In this document: positions 1 through 6,424 of the stretch, piece by piece
How positions within the stretch are numbered: position 1 is the first letter of the stretch
Layout of the letters: every line of letters starts with the position of its first letter
Source of the DNA: Sphingobacteriales bacterium
GTDB lineage: Bacteria; Bacteroidota; Bacteroidia; Chitinophagales; Chitinophagaceae
NCBI GenBank assembly: GCA_024640385.1
Contig: JAHEFC010000068.1
Span: 1 to 12,910 of the forward strand
Direction: 5' to 3'
Length of the DNA stretch: 12,910 bases
The notes under the pieces: generated by a model
What the model saw: only the letters and a program-made list of their open reading frames with translations
Database searches by the model: none
What the model was told of the DNA's origin: nothing
Program-made: the position numbers and the translations under genes

Positions 1-1926
1 CAGTTTCTCATCATACCGGATCAAACCATCTGTGGTACATATCCAGACAATGCCATTATCATCCGGAACGATCTTACTGAATGTAAGATCGTTGATTGGC
101 AAGAATGGTTTTCTGTCAATGATCAACTTACCATCAGCACCTTTTGTCACCAACATCGTTTCCTTGGACCATCTTACCCAATAACGACCCTGGTGATCTT
201 TGGTAATATCTCCTTCGCTGTTACCACCGCCATGTACCTGCACTCCTAAACTTGAATCAGGATAAAATCGTTCTTTCTTTTCATCAAACCGGTAAAAGAC
301 AGTGTCGGCAACAAACCAGGTATCACCAAACATTTCATTCACCTGTCCTACACCATTGACAAGGCCATATTCGGCCCCATATCTCTTAGAAGTATACTTC
401 TCCAGCAAAGGCCTGCCGTCGGCATCAAAATTGGGTGTAATCAAATAGGCAGCCTGGTTCTGAGTTCCAGCCCATAAACGACCATTGCTGGTTTCATTAA
501 AGGTCCAGAACTGATCTGTCATTCCGGGAATGCGTCCAATATGTTCCCAGTCACCTTTTTTACTCCGATAGAACACTTCAACACCGAGGGACGATCCCGC
601 ATATAATACACCCGGATGAGAAACCGACTTGAACATCCCGATCAAATTGCTCTCACTTGATGTCACCTTCCTGGTTATACCGTTCCTGATCGAATACAAA
701 CCATTGCTGGGAACCAACAGCTCTCCATCCGATTTCGACAAATAAAAGATCTGGTTGGGCTGTACCACTCTATTGGGAAAAAACATCGCTTTCTTATCAT
801 CAAATTCAAGTAAACCGTTGTTGGTGCCCAGGTACAATTTTCCCTCAAACCTGGTCAGGTTAAGCGTTGACGTGTTGATGCCGGATTGATTGGTAAACCT
901 GGTAAATGGCGAATTGGTTTCCAGCTTCGAAATTCCATTATCAAGCGCCATCCAAAGCGTTCCATCCTTACTGTAATACATATTATAGATGGACTCATCC
1001 TGCAATCCCACATCCCTGTTAATGATCTGGATCAGTTTGCCGTTCTTATCCATGATCAATACGCCTTTGCCCGTAGTGGCCAGGCCATAATTACCATCAG
1101 GCAAAACTATACCTCCATATAACATCGCAGTTTTAATGATGTTATCTGCTTCCGTTTTAAAAGGGACTATGCTTTTGCCGTCGTACAGATAAAGTCCGCT
1201 GTAAAATGTTCCGATCAGATATTGCTTCAGCCCTCCGGATGATGTCCCATAAGGCAACATTAACCTGATCCTTTCTTTCTTGATCAACTCGCTTCCTGGT
1301 ATTAAAACGAACTGGTCGTTCACCAGTTTCTGCATGCCTACACCAAGTTCATGAGCATAATAATCGCCATCAAGATAAAATCCGAAGGAGAACAAGGATT
1401 TTGGGGTGAAAACTTTCACCTGCTGCTTTTCATCGATCCTGAATATGTATTCCCGCGCCTGAAAATATATCCCGTCATTGCCAACCCGTATCGACCATAC
1501 ATCAAAAAAATTCCGGTATTGCGCCGGGATCAGATTTAAAAGGGATACCGCCTTTGTTTTACCGAACTGATCAGTGGTCAAATAACCTATATCTCCAACT
1601 GACCCATAATAGATCCTTCCATTTGAATCCGAAGCAAGTGCCCTTACTACCGGCGGAGGAGCTCCCTCGAACACTACCCTTCGCCATGCTACACCATCAT
1701 ATTCCAGTATGCAATTCTGCGCACCAAAATACATGATGCCCCGCTTGTCTTCTATCACCGCCCAGGTTTGAGGAAGTGCATTAAACACCTTGGAGGTATA
1801 GTTGGTGATAAAAGGAAATCCCTTCTCTGCCGCAGACTGTGCATGTGCAGCCGCTACCACAAATAAGCATAATATGGAAAGCCATATTCGCTGACAGTCC
1901 TTGACAAAATTTGCTTTTGACATCAT
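1..1926 (-). CDS. Exported two-component-regulator-propeller (Reg_prop) sensor protein, C-terminus cut by window edge
   Basis: Reading the minus strand from ATG 1926-1924, the frame is open for 642 codons to base 1 with no stop, so the C-terminal part lies outside the window. Residues 1-30 form a signal peptide with a hydrophobic core and a likely cleavage after AHAQ. The rest is rich in beta-propeller strands with typical Reg_prop signatures: DKRGIMYFG (60-68), LEYDGVAW (74-81), DGTLWMALDNGISKLE (321-336), GKLYLGTNNGLLEF (362-375), NGRLWAGT (481-488) and NGIVWICTTDGLIRYD (624-639). The opening (FPFITNY, then a PQTWAVIEDKRG block) is the standard start of Bacteroidota propeller sensors. In that family the propeller sits in the periplasm and is followed by a Y_Y_Y domain, one membrane helix and a cytoplasmic output such as a histidine kinase, LuxR-type HTH, cyclase or PP2C-like phosphatase. 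Which output applies here cannot be seen. A second Met directly follows the first, so the start could be 1923. The gene is divergent from lysS. Confidence 0.88.
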   Translation of the reverse strand, partial: MMSKANFVKDCQRIWLSILCLFVVAAAHAQSAAEKGFPFITNYTSKVFNALPQTWAVIEDKRGIMYFGAQNCILEYDGVAWRRVVFEGAPPPVVRALASDSNGRIYYGSVGDIGYLTTDQFGKTKAVSLLNLIPAQYRNFFDVWSIRVGNDGIYFQAREYIFRIDEKQQVKVFTPKSLFSFGFYLDGDYYAHELGVGMQKLVNDQFVLIPGSELIKKERIRLMLPYGTSSGGLKQYLIGTFYSGLYLYDGKSIVPFKTEADNIIKTAMLYGGIVLPDGNYGLATTGKGVLIMDKNGKLIQIINRDVGLQDESIYNMYYSKDGTLWMALDNGISKLETNSPFTRFTNQSGINTSTLNLTRFEGKLYLGTNNGLLEFDDKKAMFFPNRVVQPNQIFYLSKSDGELLVPSNGLYSIRNGITRKVTSSESNLIGMFKSVSHPGVLYAGSSLGVEVFYRSKKGDWEHIGRIPGMTDQFWTFNETSNGRLWAGTQNQAAYLITPNFDADGRPLLEKYTSKRYGAEYGLVNGVGQVNEMFGDTWFVADTVFYRFDEKKERFYPDSSLGVQVHGGGNSEGDITKDHQGRYWVRWSKETMLVTKGADGKLIIDRKPFLPINDLTFSKIVPDDNGIVWICTTDGLIRYDEKL

Positions 1927-1935
1927 AGAATCGCG

Positions 1936-1971
1936 TTAGAGTTGGTTAACCGGGCTATTAGAGATTGGTTA
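1936..1971. repeat. Pair of imperfect direct repeats upstream of the propeller sensor gene
   Basis: TTAGAGTTGGTTA (1936-1948) recurs with one inserted base as TTAGAGATTGGTTA (1958-1971). The copies start 22 bp apart, about two helical turns, and lie in the presumed 5' leader of the minus-strand sensor gene. Two same-face half-sites could form an operator, but no regulator is identified. Confidence 0.45.
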
Positions 1972-1974
1972 TTC

Positions 1975-2006
1975 TAAATATAACCACCTGCCGCCAAACT
2001 GACAAC
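1975..2006 (-). promoter_or_regulatory. Candidate Bacteroidota promoter for the propeller sensor gene
   Basis: On the minus strand TATATTTA (1982-1975) matches the -7 consensus TAnnTTTG at all but the last base. GTTG (2006-2003) stands 20 bp upstream, inside the 19-21 bp spacing expected for the -33 element. It would leave a leader of roughly 45 nt that carries the direct repeats. This is pattern matching only. Confidence 0.35.
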
Positions 2007-2038
2007 TCTACCTAAAGGCTCCCAATAGGGTTTTCCCT

Positions 2039-2046
2039 TATTTTTG
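2039..2046 (+). promoter_or_regulatory. Bacteroidota -7 promoter element for lysS
   Basis: TATTTTTG is a full match to the Bacteroidota -7 consensus TAnnTTTG. It lies 23 bp before the lysS ATG, giving a leader of roughly 15-20 nt that would still contain the Shine-Dalgarno-like sequence. No good -33 TTTG was seen at the expected distance. Confidence 0.55.
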
Positions 2047-2056
2047 CATCTCAATT

Positions 2057-2062
2057 GAGGAG
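2057..2062 (+). promoter_or_regulatory. Ribosome binding site that fixes the lysS start
   Basis: GAGGAG ends 7 bases before ATG 2070-2072. The longer reading frame, opening with TTG at 2055, would place its start codon overlapping this site, so the ATG at 2070 is the better start. Confidence 0.65.
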
Positions 2063-2069
2063 CAAAAAC

Positions 2070-3596
2070 ATGCAGATCCAACATTTATCTGAGCAGGAAG
2101 TGATCCGGAGAGAAAAACTGAAAGAACTGGAATCTTTAGGCATAAATGCCTATCCCGCAGCACTTTACCCCGTCAACACCACGGCGGCATTCATAAAAGA
2201 GAACTATAAAGGCGAAGAAAACAAAGCTGATTTCGCCACCGTATGCCTTGCCGGGAGGATCATGTCCGTCCGTGATATGGGCAAGGCCAGCTTTGCCGTG
2301 CTGCAGGATAGCACAGGTAAGATCCAGATCTATGTGAGAAGGGATGATATTGCTGCCGGAGAAGATAAGACCCTCTACGACAAGGTTTGGAAATCGCTTA
2401 CGGACATCGGCGACATCGTTGGGGTGAAGGGATATGTGTTCACCACCAAAACCGGTGAAACATCTGTGCATGTGCAGGAATTGGTGATGCTTACCAAATC
2501 ACTGAAACCGTTGCCGGTAGTCAAGGAGAAAGAAGGCGAAACCTTTGATGCCGTTACCGATCCCGAATTCAAATACCGCCAGCGTTATGCTGACCTCGTG
2601 ATCAACCCGCAGGTGAAGGAGACATTCCTGAAGAGAACAAAAATGATCAATGCCATCCGTGACTTCCTCAATGAGAAAGGAGCCATAGAAGTGGATACCC
2701 CGGTATTGCAAAGCATACCAGGTGGCGCAGCAGCCAGGCCTTTCACCACGCATCATAATGCACTTGATATTCCCATGTACCTCCGTATCGCCAACGAGCT
2801 CTACCTGAAAAGACTGATCGTAGGCGGGTTCGACTGGGTATACGAATTCTCGCGGAATTTCAGGAATGAGGGCATGGACCGTACTCATAATCCTGAATTT
2901 ACCGTGCTGGAATTCTATGTGGCTTACAAGGATTATTTATGGATGATGGAAACCACCGAGCAGATGCTGGAACGTGCCGCCATGGCAGTGAACGGCACCA
3001 GTATTGCCGAAGTGGATGGGAAACCGATAGATTTCAAAGCGCCCTATAAGCGCATCACCATGTTCGATGCCATCAAAGAACATACGGGATTCGATATCAG
3101 TGAGCTGGACGAAGCCGGACTGCGTGATGTTTGCAGGCAACTGCATATTGCGGTAGACGCTACCATGGGCAAGGGTAAACTCATTGATGAGATCTTTTCC
3201 GAAAAATGTGAACATCATTATATACAGCCTACTTTCATCATCGACTACCCGGTTGAGATGAGTCCGCTTACCAAGAAGCACCGTAGTAAAGCCGGACTGG
3301 TGGAACGTTTTGAACTCATGGTGAACGGCAAGGAGATCGCAAATGCCTACAGTGAACTGAACGATCCCATTGATCAGCGCGAACGTTTTGAAGAGCAGGT
3401 GAAGCTGATGGAGCGGGGTGACGATGAAGCAATGTTCATTGACTATGATTTCCTCCGTGCCCTGGAATACGGTATGCCTCCAACTGCGGGTATCGGATTC
3501 GGTATCGACAGGATATGTATGATGATGACCAACTCACCAAGCATACAGGATGTACTCTTGTTCCCAATGATGAAGCCGGAAGCGGGAGACTATTGA
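2070..3596 (+). CDS. lysS: Lysyl-tRNA synthetase, class II
   Basis: This cytoplasmic enzyme charges tRNA-Lys with lysine using ATP and is essential for translation. The 508-residue product has normal length for bacterial class II LysRS. An N-terminal OB-fold anticodon-binding domain spans roughly residues 56-145 (start AGRIMSVRDMGKASF). The catalytic core follows: the IPGGAAARPF segment (216-225), MYLRIANELYLKRLIVGG (236-253), motif 2 with FRNEGMDRTHNPEF (264-277), the aminoacyl-adenylate region MVNGKEIANAYSELNDP (417-433), and motif 3 with GIGFGIDRICMMMTNS (474-489). The frame opens upstream with TTG at 2055, but the GAGGAG site and conserved length favour ATG 2070. The gene is divergent from the sensor gene and convergent with the S33 hydrolase, and appears to be transcribed alone. 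No defect was seen. Confidence 0.97.
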   Translation: MQIQHLSEQEVIRREKLKELESLGINAYPAALYPVNTTAAFIKENYKGEENKADFATVCLAGRIMSVRDMGKASFAVLQDSTGKIQIYVRRDDIAAGEDKTLYDKVWKSLTDIGDIVGVKGYVFTTKTGETSVHVQELVMLTKSLKPLPVVKEKEGETFDAVTDPEFKYRQRYADLVINPQVKETFLKRTKMINAIRDFLNEKGAIEVDTPVLQSIPGGAAARPFTTHHNALDIPMYLRIANELYLKRLIVGGFDWVYEFSRNFRNEGMDRTHNPEFTVLEFYVAYKDYLWMMETTEQMLERAAMAVNGTSIAEVDGKPIDFKAPYKRITMFDAIKEHTGFDISELDEAGLRDVCRQLHIAVDATMGKGKLIDEIFSEKCEHHYIQPTFIIDYPVEMSPLTKKHRSKAGLVERFELMVNGKEIANAYSELNDPIDQRERFEEQVKLMERGDDEAMFIDYDFLRALEYGMPPTAGIGFGIDRICMMMTNSPSIQDVLLFPMMKPEAGDY

Positions 3597-3663
3597 TTCA
3601 GGTTGCAGGTTGCAGGTTGCAGGTGGCAGGTGGCACCAATAATCCTGGAACCTGCAACCTGAA
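3597..3663. terminator. Inverted repeat between convergent genes, possible bidirectional terminator
   Basis: The 15 bases at 3597-3611 (TTCAGGTTGCAGGTT) pair perfectly with 3649-3663, leaving a 37-nt loop. The hairpin fills the gap between the lysS stop and the stop codon of the opposing hydrolase gene, so it could end transcription from both sides. It lacks a clear T-tract on either strand and is built from the heptamer repeat, so the terminator role is inference. Confidence 0.45.
3601..3635. repeat. Heptamer tandem array, left copy: three GGTTGCA plus two GGTGGCA
   Basis: Five consecutive 7-bp units run from 3601 to 3635: three GGTTGCA and then two with T changed to G. An inverted fragment of the same unit (AACCTGCAACCTG) follows at 3649-3661. 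The array starts five bases after the lysS stop codon. The same unit, in the opposite orientation, forms the array at 4613-4659. Confidence 0.9.
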
Positions 3664-3664
3664 C

Positions 3665-4585
3665 TTAATATTGGTTATTCAGGAATCTCCTTAATGCTTC
3701 ATTATACAAATTGGGTTGATCTCGATACAATCCATGCCCCGAATCAGGAATGATGACCAGCTTTGACCCCTTCACTTTAGCCTGGAATTTCTTCATTGTT
3801 TCAGGTCTTGCCTCATCATATTGGCCAGCAATGAAAAGAACGGGAAGGTTTAATTTTTCCAGGTCCCTGGTTCTGTCGTAATTTTTCAGCGTTCCTGTTG
3901 CGGTGAATTCGGTAGGTCCCCACATGTAATTATATACAGAGTCATTTTCCGGTCCGCCTGTTACGCATAGAGGATCACCCTTCCTGTAAAGGTACCTTGC
4001 ATAAAAAGAATCTGTGGCAGAAACATAAGAAGCGGCTTCGTAATCCCTGATACGTTCGTATTTCTTTATGGTATCCTGCAGGGACCTTGGCATTTGTGAC
4101 ACCAGGATCTTTGCGTCGCTGATCCATGTTGAAGTACTGATCAGGGGAGCAGCAAAAATGGCCGACTTAACACCGCTTGGATTTTTAGACAGGTATTCGA
4201 TCAAGACCGTACCACCCCAGGAATGTCCCAGGATATGGAGCTCTTTCAAGCCCAGTGCTTTCCGCAAACTGTCTATCTCATCTGCAAACCTGGAGGGCTT
4301 CCATAATGCAGTATCCCATACCCGTTCAGAATTTCCCGTACCCAGCTGATCATAAAAAATTACCGGTCTCTCATCTGAAAGCCTTGAATAGGCGGGCATC
4401 CCTTTGCAGCTAGAGCTCCCGGGACCTCCATGTATCAAAAGAAGTGGGGTTCTTTTTCCTTCACCTACGATCTTAAACCAGACCTTCCCGCCTTCCACCT
4501 TTACAAATCCTTCGCGGGGAGTAAGGTTCTGTGAAAAAGAAGAATACCAGTAAAGCAGAAAAAAAAATGAAAACAAATACTTCAT
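3665..4585 (-). CDS. Exported S33-family alpha/beta hydrolase, proline-iminopeptidase-like
   Basis: The 306-residue product begins with a signal peptide (about residues 1-19, hydrophobic core FSFFFLLYWY), so it should act in the periplasm or outside the cell. The fold is an alpha/beta hydrolase with HGGPG (52-56, oxyanion hole, the hallmark of peptidase family S33), YDQLGTGNS (78-86), nucleophile elbow GHSWGG with Ser122, acid Asp257 in GQYDEA and His284 in DSGHG. The MWGPTEF segment (221-227) is the cap-domain signature shared with proline iminopeptidases. By family it would remove N-terminal proline or similar residues from short peptides, but related S33 enzymes include esterases and amidases, so the substrate is uncertain. 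The start at 4585 gives a sensible signal peptide. A run of nine T in codons 6-10 is a possible slippage site. The gene is convergent with lysS, divergent from the amidohydrolase, and flanked on both sides by inverted heptamer arrays. Confidence 0.9.
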   Translation of the reverse strand: MKYLFSFFFLLYWYSSFSQNLTPREGFVKVEGGKVWFKIVGEGKRTPLLLIHGGPGSSSCKGMPAYSRLSDERPVIFYDQLGTGNSERVWDTALWKPSRFADEIDSLRKALGLKELHILGHSWGGTVLIEYLSKNPSGVKSAIFAAPLISTSTWISDAKILVSQMPRSLQDTIKKYERIRDYEAASYVSATDSFYARYLYRKGDPLCVTGGPENDSVYNYMWGPTEFTATGTLKNYDRTRDLEKLNLPVLFIAGQYDEARPETMKKFQAKVKGSKLVIIPDSGHGLYRDQPNLYNEALRRFLNNQY

Positions 4586-4612
4586 TCATCGAACTTTATA
4601 GGCTCATCAATT

Positions 4613-4659
4613 CCTGCAACCTGCAACCTGCAACCTGCAACCTGCAACCTGCAACCTGC
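4613..4659. repeat. Heptamer tandem array, right copy: six CCTGCAA units plus a partial unit
   Basis: Six perfect tandem CCTGCAA units run from 4613 to 4654, followed by CCTGC. The unit is the reverse complement (rotated) of GGTTGCA at 3601-3621, so the two arrays form an inverted pair around the S33 gene. This copy lies 27 bp upstream of the S33 start codon and 64 bp upstream of the amidohydrolase start, in their shared promoter region. Confidence 0.92.
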
Positions 4660-4667
4660 TATAATTG
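4660..4667 (+). promoter_or_regulatory. Candidate -10/-7 element for the amidohydrolase gene
   Basis: TATAATTG directly abuts the heptamer array. It is a perfect TATAAT -10 hexamer and a one-mismatch fit to the Bacteroidota TAnnTTTG. Any -35/-33 region would fall inside the array, where no consensus is visible. The amidohydrolase ATG is 56 bp downstream. Confidence 0.3.
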
Positions 4668-4723
4668 TCTTATCCAAAGATATAGTAACTTGGTCCACCG
4701 AATTGTCTTCAAAAAACTAATGC

Positions 4724-6373
4724 ATGCCAAAGATCCTCTTCACTATCTTATTCATCGCCTGTATGGCATTTTCCTGCACCAATAAGATCGATGCAGACCT
4801 TGTCTACACAAATGCAGAAATATGGACTGGCGACTCTGCACTTCCATCGGCTTCAGTGGTTGCGATAAAAGGGAATCAGATCGTTTACGTGGGAGACAAG
4901 GCCGAAAACATTTCCGGGGAAATAATAGATCTGAAGGGACAAATGATCATCCCCGGATTCCAGGATAATCATGTGCATTTTCTTATGGGCGGTTATGGAT
5001 TGTCAAGCGTTCAGCTCAAAAACGCAAAAACGAAACAGGAATTCATCAATACACTGGCGGAGTTCTGCAAGTCCCACCCAGGGGATTACTGGATACTTGG
5101 AGGTGATTGGGATCATGAAGCATGGGGTGGAGAGCTACCCACCAAAAACTGGATAGATTCTGTCAGCGGTGCACATCCCATTTTCATCATGCGTTATGAT
5201 GGCCATATGGCCCTGGCGAATTCCAAAGCCCTGGAAATGTCCAGAATTGACCGAAACACAAAGACACCTCCCGGCGGCGAGATCGTACACGATGCAAAAG
5301 GCGAACCTACAGGCATTATTAAAGATGAAGCATTTGCATTGGTAGATAAAAACATTCCCCCACCATCAGAAAATCAGTATGAAGAATATTTTCTCCAGGC
5401 TTCAACACATGCCGTTGAAAATGGAGTTACTACCGTGCACGATATGGGATCTTACGGAGGATGGCCAGAGCTGGCAACATACCGAAAAGCCAGGGCGAAT
5501 AGTAAAATGCTTTGCCGCATCTATGCATCTGTTCCGCTGAAAGACTGGAAGAAGCTGGATGAATATGTGAAAACCAATGGCAGGGGAGATGATATGTTGC
5601 ATTGGGGCGGATTAAAAGGATTTGTGGATGGATCGTTGGGGTCCACTACAGCATGGTTCTATCAACCATACCTTGATGCACCAAACACTTCAGGTTTAAC
5701 TGTCGCTGATACTGCCGATCTGCGCCGCTGGGTGCTGGCAGCCGATGCTGCCGGACTTCACGTAGCTGTGCATGCTATCGGGGACCGTGCCAATGATTTC
5801 ATACTTTCAGTATTCGAAACTACAGAGCAAAACAATCCCGGAAAGGATCACCGTTTCCGGATCGAACATGCACAACATCTAACAGAAAATGCCATTTCAA
5901 TGTTTGCCAAACTTAAAGTGATCGCAAGCATGCAACCCTATCATCTTGTGGACGATGGCAACTGGGCCTACAAAAGGCTGGATGAAAAAAGACTGAAGGG
6001 CACTTATGCCTTTAAATCATTGCTTGATCACGGAGCTACAGTGAGTTTTGGTTCTGACTGGACCGTGGCACCCCTGTCACCACTCCTTGGCATACAGGCT
6101 GCAGTTACCCGCCAAACCGGTGATGGCAAAAATCCAAACGGATGGATTGCCGAACAGCGGATCAGTGTAGAACAGGCATTGAGAAATTATACATGGGCAA
6201 ATGCCTATGGATCCTTCACTGAAGACAAGCTCGGTAAGATCAAAACCGGCATGTTAGCAGATCTTACAGTGCTTGACAAAAACCTGTTGAAGATCGACCC
6301 GAAAACCATAAAAGATGTGAAGGTGATGAGAACGATCGTTGACGGGAAAGAAGTCTATAGAAGAAAAATGTAA
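4724..6373 (+). CDS. YtcJ-like metal-dependent amidohydrolase (Amidohydro_3), predicted lipoprotein
   Basis: The 549-residue product has a short lipoprotein signal peptide with Cys18 in AFSC, so it is probably anchored in the envelope. The body matches the YtcJ/N-substituted-formamide-deformylase type of the amidohydrolase superfamily. A beta-sandwich start (residues 25-75) leads into PGFQDNHVHF with metal ligands His83 and His85. Lys298 in LKGFVDGSLGS is the expected bridging, carbamylated-lysine position. His350 (HVAVHAIGD), His382 (RIEHAQH) and Asp445 (FGSDW) complete the metal site, and the C-terminal strands GMLADLTVLD (509-518) close the sandwich. Family members hydrolyse C-N bonds in amides, formamides or cyclic amides, and the true substrate is usually unknown. 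All ligands are present, so it should be active. The gene is divergent from the S33 hydrolase and convergent with the M20 gene. Start 4724 is chosen because it gives a complete lipoprotein signal. Confidence 0.9.
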   Translation: MPKILFTILFIACMAFSCTNKIDADLVYTNAEIWTGDSALPSASVVAIKGNQIVYVGDKAENISGEIIDLKGQMIIPGFQDNHVHFLMGGYGLSSVQLKNAKTKQEFINTLAEFCKSHPGDYWILGGDWDHEAWGGELPTKNWIDSVSGAHPIFIMRYDGHMALANSKALEMSRIDRNTKTPPGGEIVHDAKGEPTGIIKDEAFALVDKNIPPPSENQYEEYFLQASTHAVENGVTTVHDMGSYGGWPELATYRKARANSKMLCRIYASVPLKDWKKLDEYVKTNGRGDDMLHWGGLKGFVDGSLGSTTAWFYQPYLDAPNTSGLTVADTADLRRWVLAADAAGLHVAVHAIGDRANDFILSVFETTEQNNPGKDHRFRIEHAQHLTENAISMFAKLKVIASMQPYHLVDDGNWAYKRLDEKRLKGTYAFKSLLDHGATVSFGSDWTVAPLSPLLGIQAAVTRQTGDGKNPNGWIAEQRISVEQALRNYTWANAYGSFTEDKLGKIKTGMLADLTVLDKNLLKIDPKTIKDVKVMRTIVDGKEVYRRKM

Positions 6374-6388
6374 GTAATGTAGAATTCC

Positions 6389-6424
6389 CACATTTATCAC
6401 ATTGATCACATTCCCCACATTTCC
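6389..6424. repeat. Four-unit 9-bp periodic repeat based on CACATT
   Basis: CACATT occurs at 6389, 6398, 6407 and 6416, exactly 9 bp apart, with variable three-base spacers (TAT, GAT, CCC, TCC). It fills most of the 50-bp gap between the convergent amidohydrolase and M20 genes and touches the M20 stop codon. No terminator hairpin was seen in this gap. Confidence 0.75.

Noticed and set aside
2055..2069. TTG start at 2055 giving lysS five extra residues
   Set aside because: The TTG overlaps the GAGGAG ribosome site that is correctly spaced for ATG 2070, and class II LysRS needs no such extension.
2136..3281. Several minus-strand open frames of 65-129 residues opposite lysS
   Set aside because: They overlap conserved synthetase motifs on the other strand, and none shows a recognisable domain or a start signal.
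3597..4659. Possible CRISPR array or insertion sequence made of the heptamer blocks
   Set aside because: The units are 7 bp with no spacers, and no transposase or cas gene is present. The enclosed gene is an ordinary S33 hydrolase.
4531..4785. An 84-residue plus-strand open frame with repeated NLQPATC
   Set aside because: It is the heptamer array read as codons, overlaps the S33 and amidohydrolase starts, and has no protein-like features.
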